A DNA stretch of 25,116 bases. Origin: a virus. The stretch is from positions 1 to 25,116 of the IMG/VR virus record IMGVR_UViG_3300037427_002023; one strand, written 5' to 3'. The position numbers and the translations under genes are program-made. The notes beneath the pieces were generated by a model. The model was not told the DNA's origin and searched no databases. It saw only the letters and a list, made by a program, of their open reading frames with translations. Each line of letters starts with the position of its first letter. Positions within the stretch are counted from its first letter, which is position 1. Below, one piece after another: positions 18,501 through 24,453 of this stretch.

Positions 18501-19678
18501 TCTAATAAACCAAAAAAATCAGCCTCTGCTGTTATTCCTTTTATATGAGCATTAAGTGGTAAATATTCATTCTCTAATTTTCTTTTTAAACCAAATAATT
18601 TAATAAGCGTTTCTTCTATAGTAAATTCTTGTACCTCCTTAGTAATAGGCAAGTCTTCATCTGTAAACTTATTAGGTACAATTTTATTAATTCTATAGAT
18701 AAGTTCAAACATACTAGTTTTCCTAAAGTTCTTATTAGGTAAAGTTATCTTCCTATCATCAAATTGAGCAGTAGGAGAAAATAAATCTATAGCACTACTT
18801 TGAATATACTTTCCAAATGTTGGTGAATTTGCATTTACATTTTTCCAGAATTCTTTAACTTTTAGAGTATCATATCCAAAAAATTTGATTGCATTTATTA
18901 AACCTTTATATGCACCAATAAAAGGATATATGTTAGACCCTTCTAACATTATCTCTTTACGCTTAAGATTTATTTCTACATAATCAGGTAAAACTTCTTT
19001 TATATTAGTATCTTTAAAAACAGTACTATCTGAAGCAATAACATTATAACCTAGATTCTGGGTCATAACTCTTAATCTTTCATCTTCTTCAATACTTTCT
19101 GCATAAACAGTAAATTCTGCAATTATAGTATTAGTACATTCATCTGTTATAGTTAAAGTTCTTTTATAGGTATTTTCTATTGGAGACGAGAATGCAATAT
19201 TAACTTGCATTGCAATAGATCTTATTTCATCAGTAATAATATACCCTTCTCCATCTACCTTTTGATTTATATCAAAATCTAAAGGTACATTTACTTTAGC
19301 TAACTTTATTAAATTAGGACCATCAGGTTCTTGTACCAAAGCAGATTGTGTACCAGTGATAAAATCCATATCAAATTTAAATAGAAAAATTTGAGATGGA
19401 TCATCTGTCTTCCAATCTACAACCCAATCACAAGCAGCTTGCCCAGTAGGTTCACCAGTAGGTGCATCAGTATAGCCATGTGGATATCCCCACTCAAAAG
19501 CACTTGTAGTGGAGTTAATCATTTTTTGTAAAATAAATAATTGACCTACTTCAAATAAATCAATAGAAACTTGAGAAATAAAAATATCACCCGTCCACTT
19601 ATCAGCAGACTTGTCATATTCCATATTGTAATTCTTCCCATTTTTATCAAAGAAGTATAAGTGTTCCCAGTTCGCCAC
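15554..19678 (-). CDS. Gp7-position baseplate wedge protein, multidomain, 1374 aa
   Basis: The start is GTG (19676-19678), six bases after the 89-aa stop; no in-frame ATG fits the packing better. The N-terminus (NWEHLYFFDKNGKNYNM) leads into a beta region. At about residues 244-280, a segment with KGLINAIKFFGYDTLKVKEFW resembles the tail-protein-I-like part of contractile-tail wedge proteins. Later regions are Trp-rich (YTWSSEGKYTWKNYG). They include a PKD/Ig-like domain near 700-760 (YVGEYTVEMRLYDMYNN) and a second one at the extreme C-terminus (FKNPGRYVITLELTDNNGN). T4 gp7 is 1032 aa and follows gp6; this protein follows gp6 after one small gene and is larger, so gp7 equivalence is inferred from position plus the gpI-like segment. 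The PKD-like ends could contact neighbouring wedges or the cell surface. Confidence 0.78.
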   Translation of the reverse strand: MANWEHLYFFDKNGKNYNMEYDKSADKWTGDIFISQVSIDLFEVGQLFILQKMINSTTSAFEWGYPHGYTDAPTGEPTGQAACDWVVDWKTDDPSQIFLFKFDMDFITGTQSALVQEPDGPNLIKLAKVNVPLDFDINQKVDGEGYIITDEIRSIAMQVNIAFSSPIENTYKRTLTITDECTNTIIAEFTVYAESIEEDERLRVMTQNLGYNVIASDSTVFKDTNIKEVLPDYVEINLKRKEIMLEGSNIYPFIGAYKGLINAIKFFGYDTLKVKEFWKNVNANSPTFGKYIQSSAIDLFSPTAQFDDRKITLPNKNFRKTSMFELIYRINKIVPNKFTDEDLPITKEVQEFTIEETLIKLFGLKRKLENEYLPLNAHIKGITAEADFFGLLEVTNTISRNDTNTIQAGVKASFKTLPNECLYLEDLRDFQSFCLKEAAIVGKAIINYCNAYIAPLGAGGAAVGANMVASYTPGQALPAPPIGPDVNSVLGTLQDGGNVSIQSVAGVYAAYFSRYAPDLDRTLADYVPGESSLSLPDQPGTPSGALVTLENDTFSNITWDTINSTWDQLTNANDFFTFDFNVQGALVGDVYSISDPATSTSVSHTVVFGDTIQIITTSLFNQIVALKNLQTEPWLWFDWSQVTNDIGPCIRAYGNDVNRFVAEVQLATAGTGGQFTDIQLPGETLFTWDGLKYANMAEIEWTIFKDETDISPAYYFNIRGAIGIYNSLPVTLPYVGEYTVEMRLYDMYNNVSNLVKESTICVDSREVEYSGWYQARKLNYTWSSEGKYTWKNYGALWNLPQSPTITWDDETPSLYESLDRVNAILNNFGIGTNADFQILNFQDNGKASFTGPYQWKNLNTTSSTWNNAYHLWWDMTQCTGDTPAFFQFSEIKPNSYLKIVDKNGQTGQHYFDFATNTLSEAVNQLNLSSDPIINKYVYNLVLDSSYNQVFVQAVSRYYGVFGDFTSVDIVDVNGVRICAASTGTGTDYVGGPLQTSTLYPPFDRSLAINGSTLVALPSLGGTNPVTDEFVKKVARVYEMILEPDATGITYNKQAAILQSLQTKKTIQRIGYNGMGDYTPSLETYPGWDNTNDNNANVDFIWELSSGSPNDQITEVLEHTLHTLTTFGLPGAYPTVFNQTSSFGPTFLAMSEAINNGTFDTSAYTQQPGQTLDEFNALLMREYLYLLIYAEWNFITTYVSGGSLAPEWTATTPALVASQNPLGHALYTDYISKVLAKPSTVILDSMFAVGGLSGYVPFENTPISGNVDCLSRIYKEGQSRSGNATWNTAKFINDGKVLPPMTWAMFVYDKCRIVGKEQPRWTISNTTDSSVADIYFNSKYLTYLFKNPGRYVITLELTDNNGNKYKKDRNILNIK

Positions 19679-19684
19679 TACGTC

Positions 19685-19954
19685 TTAATTTATTTTTTGG
19701 TACCACTTAGGTACAGCAAAGTTATAATAGATTCTTAGGTACTTAACTTTATTAACCCAAAATACCATAATAGGATTAAGATAATCTTCTAAGAATTTTT
19801 TAAGATGTGGATTCTTAAACATATATTTTGACATACTTATGTTTAATAAAGTTTTGGAATAATCATATCCTGTATTTTTTAAATTCCAACCTTCTTCATA
19901 AGTAGCTCTATATAAGCTAGGGAATCCTGTTCTATCATTTTTTACTGTAGCCAT
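19685..19954 (-). CDS. Small conserved-position orphan in the wedge cluster, 89 aa
   Basis: This is a basic, aromatic-rich protein (many Lys, Tyr and Trp; ending KYLRIYYNFAVPKWYQKIN) with no membrane segment or known motif. It begins 1 nt after the gp6-like stop and ends 6 nt before the gp7-like GTG, so it is held tightly between two wedge genes and is probably a baseplate or assembly protein. It is one of the few genes here with a usable SD-like site: AAAGGA about 7 nt before the ATG, lying inside the last codons of the gp6-like gene. Possible identities are a gp53-like or other small wedge component, but I cannot see sequence similarity to T4 gp53. Confidence 0.8.
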   Translation of the reverse strand: MATVKNDRTGFPSLYRATYEEGWNLKNTGYDYSKTLLNISMSKYMFKNPHLKKFLEDYLNPIMVFWVNKVKYLRIYYNFAVPKWYQKIN

Positions 19955-19955
19955 A

Positions 19956-21812
19956 TTAATTTCCTTTAAGTGCTTTTAACGTTGGTGAATCTTGTAACCT
20001 ACCTGTATTTAAACCTCTTGCATTATTTCCAGTAGCAATAGTAGTTCCCCTATTACGTTGAGCTTTATTATATTTTTCTTGCTGTATTTTATTATAAAGA
20101 TTATTTGGAATAGCTTCTTTATAGAATACATTTAAAGAACTAATTTTATTAGCTTCAGGTATAGGCTCATAGAAGGTACCATTTCTGTCTTTCCACCCTC
20201 CTCTTATAATAGCTAATTCATCATTCCCAATAAGAACATCACCAAAACTATCTAATCCTAATTGAGGATCTTCACCTTCTTTTAGTACAATCTTTTTGTT
20301 TTCAATTAAAACTCTTTGGTCAGTTACAGGATCTGTGCCATACACTTTTACAAAATAAAAACCATTTCTAATTGCTTCTTCATTCTGTTCTGAAATAAAG
20401 AATACATTTACAGAATCTACACCTTCTACATTTTCAATAATAGAAATAATATCCGATCTTGGAATTCTATCTCTTCTATTAACATTTAAGAAATAATCAT
20501 CTAGGTTCTTTCTAATTTCTACTCTTATGGCATCTTTATCAAAATTTTCAAAATATCTTATTACAACATTCAGAGCATACTTTCTAATAATAGGATCCTT
20601 GATTCTAACCTCAGCAGTAACAACCTGTCTTCCACTTTTATTTAAAATTTCATAAGTCATTTCCTTTTCAGCATCAGTCATAGTAAATTCTACTTCTGGT
20701 ACATTAAAGTAATCTAAATCGCTAGTTAATTTTTTCTTTACATCAGGAATTAAAAATAAGTAAATAATATTATCATCATCTAAGTATTGATCATTCTTTG
20801 TATTGTAAGCATCTATAAAAGACCAAAAATCATACTTGCTTAAATAGTAAATATAATTATTAGGATTAGCTAATACAAATGAATTACTTGCATACGGTGC
20901 AATTAACCTAGTAAATGCAGGATCTTCAGAATTAGAACCAAACATAGGATTTCTTGTAATGTTTAATGCAAGAACTTCATTTAAATCTACTTGCTCACCA
21001 GATGAATCTGTACCTGGTTCAGAAAATTTAATATCCAATTGTTTTCCTCCAATGTTTCCAGCACTTCCTCTTGTCTTAACATAAGTTACTCGTATTCTTG
21101 ATCCTAATGCTGGAGGTTGTCCAAATTGATTATTTCCAAAGAATACACTTAATCCTCCATTAACACTAGTTTTAACCATAGCGCATTCCTCGCCATTATT
21201 CATATCATAAATAGATTCTTCTAACTTCCATCTTTTACCATCTACAAAAACTTCAACTAAATATTGATCGGTAGGCTCCTTTGTAGTTAGGTTATAACTT
21301 TGTAAAGCTAAGCCAGTACCAGTAAATGATTGATCTTCCTTTTCTCCTTGTATAACCTCAACATTTATAAATGCCGAGTTTGTTTTTTCTAATCTTATAA
21401 AATCACTATTAAATCTTAAGAAATAAGTTAATCCATTATTACCTATTTCAAAACTCGAACCATTCATAATTTGTACATAGTCACCATTCACAAGGCTAGA
21501 TGCACTTGTATTTAATCTTAATCCAATAATACCTCTTGCAGATATTCCTCTTGTAGGATCATGTCCAGTAAGTCTGGATAAACCATATATGGATTCTATA
21601 TTTCTTGCTCTTGATATATTAAGTTCTGTTGCAACGGCTTCAATATAAAAGAAAATCATTTCACCTAGATTTGCTACAACAGTTAATACTTGCCCAAACG
21701 GTGAAGCAGGTGTAAAAGTTTCTCTTGCTTGGTCGTAAGTACGTTGCAGGTATTCAAATGAATCTTGAAATAACTCAGTGGCTCTTAATCGTGTTTTACT
21801 AAAGAATGACAT
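19956..21812 (-). CDS. Baseplate wedge protein, gp6 / baseplate-J family, 618 aa
   Basis: The length is close to T4 gp6 (660 aa). The N-terminal ~90 residues are helical (FLQ-type YLQRTYDQARETF; VVANLGEMIFFYIEAVATELN), as in gp6 proteins that pack along the wedge. A beta domain at about 92-140 follows (RGIIGLRLNT; NGDYVQIMNGSSFEIG). Near 240-265, RVTYVKTRGSAGNIGG is the typical baseplate-J turn ('x-V-x-Y-x-x-x-x-x-G-x-x-G-N'). Around 411-470, YALNVVIRYFENFDK and RIPRSDIISIIENVEGVDSV match the conserved C-terminal J-like alpha/beta domain, in which a strand and a helix form the wedge dimer contact. In the family, gp6 dimers make the inner ring of the baseplate. The gene sits directly after the gp25-like gene, as in T4-like and Mu-like modules. 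The Asn/Lys-rich tail of about 40 residues looks disordered. Confidence 0.92.
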   Translation of the reverse strand: MSFFSKTRLRATELFQDSFEYLQRTYDQARETFTPASPFGQVLTVVANLGEMIFFYIEAVATELNISRARNIESIYGLSRLTGHDPTRGISARGIIGLRLNTSASSLVNGDYVQIMNGSSFEIGNNGLTYFLRFNSDFIRLEKTNSAFINVEVIQGEKEDQSFTGTGLALQSYNLTTKEPTDQYLVEVFVDGKRWKLEESIYDMNNGEECAMVKTSVNGGLSVFFGNNQFGQPPALGSRIRVTYVKTRGSAGNIGGKQLDIKFSEPGTDSSGEQVDLNEVLALNITRNPMFGSNSEDPAFTRLIAPYASNSFVLANPNNYIYYLSKYDFWSFIDAYNTKNDQYLDDDNIIYLFLIPDVKKKLTSDLDYFNVPEVEFTMTDAEKEMTYEILNKSGRQVVTAEVRIKDPIIRKYALNVVIRYFENFDKDAIRVEIRKNLDDYFLNVNRRDRIPRSDIISIIENVEGVDSVNVFFISEQNEEAIRNGFYFVKVYGTDPVTDQRVLIENKKIVLKEGEDPQLGLDSFGDVLIGNDELAIIRGGWKDRNGTFYEPIPEANKISSLNVFYKEAIPNNLYNKIQQEKYNKAQRNRGTTIATGNNARGLNTGRLQDSPTLKALKGN

Positions 21813-21825
21813 TCAATTTTTTATT

Positions 21826-22188
21826 TTAAAAAAGAGCTCCTATGACTCTTATTTCATTAACAAAAATATCAACTAAACAACCGTCAACTTCAGCAGTGGA
21901 ATAAAATGATACTACTGTTTCAACATTAAATCCACCTTGTTCAGGTAAACAATAAGCCGATATTTGGCTAGTGATATTGTTTGCTATAACTGTTTCACTT
22001 AAGACTAAAGAAAATATTAAATCTTCTAAATTAGCACCCATACCTGGTGCCCCTAATACATCGCCTCGTCTTGTAAAAAGACAATTTTCAATCTTAAGAA
22101 TTAGTTGAGATAGTTCATCACTGACTTCTAAAGTATTCTCATTATACTTAGGAGCCGTTATATCTCTACTATAAATATCTTTAATCAT
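21826..22188 (-). CDS. Baseplate wedge protein, gp25-like, 120 aa
   Basis: The length is typical of the gp25/GpW family (about 110-140 aa). The hallmark segment lies at residues 37-59: FTRRGDVLGAPGMGANLEDL, where a positively charged turn, Gly-x-x-x and the 'G-x-x-L-x-x-x-x-F' pattern are conserved. The remainder alternates strands and helix to a hydrophobic C-terminus (VDIFVNEIRVIGALF). In T4-like phages gp25 joins gp6 and gp53 in the wedge core and bridges to the sheath. The immediately following gp6-like gene (13-nt gap) confirms the context. The family is sometimes labelled 'lysozyme-like', but catalysis is not established, so no enzymatic role is claimed. The leader is SD-less and pyrimidine-rich just before ATG (TTGTTCTCCC), unusual in this window. 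Confidence 0.9.
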   Translation of the reverse strand: MIKDIYSRDITAPKYNENTLEVSDELSQLILKIENCLFTRRGDVLGAPGMGANLEDLIFSLVLSETVIANNITSQISAYCLPEQGGFNVETVVSFYSTAEVDGCLVDIFVNEIRVIGALF

Positions 22189-22248
22189 GGGAGAACAATT
22201 ATTTTATTATATATTCTCTTTAAATTTAATAGCTTTCAGATTATAAAA

Positions 22249-23112
22249 TTATCCAGTAAAAAAGTAGTCAACCCCTTCATCACCTTTAATTTCTTCAACT
22301 ACTCTATCTACTTCATCTCTTCCTTCTGTTGAAATTAAATCATAATTAATAGTAATGTTACCAGGCAGGTTAAACGAGAATGTACCTAAGATTCTTGCTA
22401 ACTGTATTTTAGCCTGTCCAATACAATATCTAACAAATGCTTCATCTTGAAATAACGCACAATCAGGAATCGTTGAAAATATTTCAAAGATAACCGCTCT
22501 TTTTGGTAATTGCCCTTGGAATCTAAACTTTTTAGTTAATCTATTATATGTATAAGATATCTGTGGTAAGAGTACTTGTCTTGTATTATCTAAGAATAAA
22601 GAATTAACTACATAGTACATTAAATTTTCACTACCTATACCTGCACCATACACATCACTATAAATAAATTTGTCAATGGAAAAATCTACATCTCCTGCAT
22701 TAAAACTATAATCACCAAAGCCACCATCTTCACCACTAAAACCGCCTATTTCAAATACATCATTAACTGAATAAACTCTAGATGGCATTGGTACAATTCC
22801 TCTAGGATTATTAATGTTTGCTTTATTAGTAATAGTTTCTTTATCTTTACCAGATCCAAATGGGACTCCTTGTTTAAACTCCTTTGTATGTAATGCTCCA
22901 GCAGGTAAAGCAATATACATCTGTTCTACACTGTCTTCATATATTTTATAAAAATAACCTTTTGCTCTTTGTATAATATGAGCCAATTCCTTTTTAGGAA
23001 CTGTAAACGGTATTTGGCAAGCAATAGTTAGATCATCATTAATTTCTTTTATTAATGCATCTAAACATGCTGCTTCTTCCGGATCATTACAATAAGTATT
23101 TTTGTTAGCCAT
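22249..23112 (-). CDS. Virion structural protein, possibly neck/head-tail connector, 287 aa
   Basis: The N-terminal ~60 residues are helical with several Cys (C8, C16, C32) and KKELAHIIQRAKGYFYKIYE. The centre is Gly/Phe/Asp-rich (GGFSGEDGGFGDYSF). The C-terminal third (FVRYCIGQAKIQLARILGTF, then FNLPGNITINYDLISTEG and an acidic helix) is a pattern I associate, from memory only, with phage neck or connector proteins of the gp13 type. The location, directly before the gp25-like gene after a 60-nt gap, also suits a head-tail connector or wedge protein. That 60-nt gap (22189-22248) is the longest non-coding stretch inside the block; I see no convincing promoter or hairpin in it. Function is uncertain; only 'structural' is well supported. 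Confidence 0.8.
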   Translation of the reverse strand: MANKNTYCNDPEEAACLDALIKEINDDLTIACQIPFTVPKKELAHIIQRAKGYFYKIYEDSVEQMYIALPAGALHTKEFKQGVPFGSGKDKETITNKANINNPRGIVPMPSRVYSVNDVFEIGGFSGEDGGFGDYSFNAGDVDFSIDKFIYSDVYGAGIGSENLMYYVVNSLFLDNTRQVLLPQISYTYNRLTKKFRFQGQLPKRAVIFEIFSTIPDCALFQDEAFVRYCIGQAKIQLARILGTFSFNLPGNITINYDLISTEGRDEVDRVVEEIKGDEGVDYFFTG

Positions 23113-23118
23113 ACTATT

Positions 23119-24411
23119 TTATATTTTTTCTATTTCAATTACTTCAGTATTTTCAAATCTAGCTAATTTAGTAGCTCTACCTTTTCTAAATATACCTCCG
23201 TCCATTTCTCCACTAAAAACACCTCTCATTCCAAAAACATATGAATCTTTGCACATTACATTTTTACTAACATATGAATCTTCAATTTTACAATCACTAG
23301 CATCTGTAGCTCCAAAAAGATTACATTCAGTTACTGAAGTATTTAGTAATTCACAGTTAAAGATATCACATTTAATAAGGTTACCTTGTATCTTACTATC
23401 TACTATATCAATACCAGCTAATTCATAACATCTTAATAATTCAGTATCTTTAATCTGCATTCTACCTGTATCCGCATCATAGTTAATTAAACCTCTTTTC
23501 ATATCTGCTTTTGTTAAAAGTTCAAATATTTTTTCTCTCATCTTAGGATAGAATGTTTCTACAATTTGATCACTTGTATTTAAGTCTACCATTAATCTTA
23601 TATCTGGAAACTTTTTCTTAAATGAAGAATAATCTCTATATGATTGAATAACTCCTCTATGCTTTTCAAGAAGAGAATCTAATTTCTGCAAATCTTTTTC
23701 TGTATAAGTTGGATTCATTAATGATTCATATAAAGATATAACAAAATGCTCAGTAAGATTCATAATAGTATTGTACTTCTTTTCATAATCTTTACCACCA
23801 AGATATCTAAATTCAATATAATTTTTAGGAAGCTTTGAAAAGTTTACCCCATAATACTTTTCTGTAACAAACATATAATTTTTCCATAACCTTTTTTCAG
23901 GAGACGGTTGAGTCATACCACTAAGAGGAACGATAAATTTTATAGATTTTGCATAAACTGAATCTTTTCTATTAGGAAAAGCTTCATAAACTTTTTCTTC
24001 ATTAAAGTTTAAAACAAATTTACCAATATCTAATTTTGAAATATTAACAGGAGTACCTAGTTTACTTCCATCAAAAGCTACATTAATATGAATAGAACAT
24101 CTTTCATTAGTAGATCCATTTTCTCTAATCCACTTTAATGTTTTTGCAATAATAAGTTTTGATTCTACAAACGGCATAGGACCTGTAACCAACTCAATCA
24201 TTCCAGTTCCACCAGAATTATCAGGCTCTAATTTAAAAATTTCATCAGTAGGAGTAAATTCACTATGAGCCTTTTCTTCTATTCGGATCTGTTTATTTAA
24301 AACATTAGATAGGTTATGTTTAACCTCTTCTAATCCTTCATTTGAAAAGAATTCAAATTCTAATCCAATCCTGGAAGAGTATATTGCATTTAATTGTTCG
24401 TTAGAGTACAT
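23119..24411 (-). CDS. Putative amidoligase (COOH-NH2 ligase) fused to beta-helix tail, 430 aa
   Basis: The N-terminal ~230 residues carry the signature of the amidoligase family related to glutamine synthetase and gamma-glutamylcysteine ligase. Residues 16-21 read GLEFEF, with E18 and E20 as candidate metal ligands. EPDNSGGTGMIELVTGP spans 62-78, with D64 and E73. CSIHINV is at 105-111 (H108), and YIEFRYLGG is at 199-206 (E200, R202). These enzymes use ATP to join a carboxylate to an amine. Residues ~230-330 are helical. About 336-410 is a Cys-, Asn- and Ile-rich repetitive stretch (IKCDIFNCELLNTSVTECNL) resembling a pentapeptide or beta-helix fold. The gene follows the S1-like gene by 42 nt and precedes the connector-like gene by 6 nt. 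It has a possible SD (AGGA, 5 nt before ATG) lying in a hairpin arm. The substrate is unknown; a virion protein, a cell-wall peptide or a metabolite are all possible. Activity is inferred from motifs, not shown. Confidence 0.72.
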   Translation of the reverse strand: MYSNEQLNAIYSSRIGLEFEFFSNEGLEEVKHNLSNVLNKQIRIEEKAHSEFTPTDEIFKLEPDNSGGTGMIELVTGPMPFVESKLIIAKTLKWIRENGSTNERCSIHINVAFDGSKLGTPVNISKLDIGKFVLNFNEEKVYEAFPNRKDSVYAKSIKFIVPLSGMTQPSPEKRLWKNYMFVTEKYYGVNFSKLPKNYIEFRYLGGKDYEKKYNTIMNLTEHFVISLYESLMNPTYTEKDLQKLDSLLEKHRGVIQSYRDYSSFKKKFPDIRLMVDLNTSDQIVETFYPKMREKIFELLTKADMKRGLINYDADTGRMQIKDTELLRCYELAGIDIVDSKIQGNLIKCDIFNCELLNTSVTECNLFGATDASDCKIEDSYVSKNVMCKDSYVFGMRGVFSGEMDGGIFRKGRATKLARFENTEVIEIEKI

Positions 24412-24415
24412 GTAG

Positions 24416-24448
24416 TTCCTGATTTGTTTATATATTTACAATCAGGAA
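24416..24448 (-). promoter_or_regulatory. 9-bp stem-loop between the S1-like and amidoligase genes
   Basis: TTCCTGATT (24416-24424) and AATCAGGAA (24440-24448) are perfect inverted repeats around a 15-nt AT-only-plus-G/C-edge loop (24425-24439). In the minus-strand transcript the 3' arm contains AGGA, which ends 5 nt before the amidoligase ATG, so folding would hide this SD-like site. No U-tract follows on either strand, which argues against an intrinsic terminator. It could be a translational switch, an RNA processing site or a protein-binding element. The S1-like product upstream is an RNA-binding protein and a natural candidate regulator, which is inference. Confidence 0.6.
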
Positions 24449-24453
24449 TGCAG

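Noticed and set aside
21826-22188. Calling the gp25-like protein a lysozyme
   Set aside because: The family label is historical; no catalytic residues can be pointed to, and the role is structural in the wedge.
22189-22248. Promoter in the 60-nt gap before the gp25-like gene
   Set aside because: TATAAT-like and TATATAATA strings occur, but such matches are expected in AT-rich DNA. No paired upstream element, T4-type late motif or Bacteroidota -33/-7 pair is convincing.
24416-24448. Stem-loop as an intrinsic terminator
   Set aside because: No U-tract follows on either strand, and the downstream gene starts only a few bases later in the same direction.
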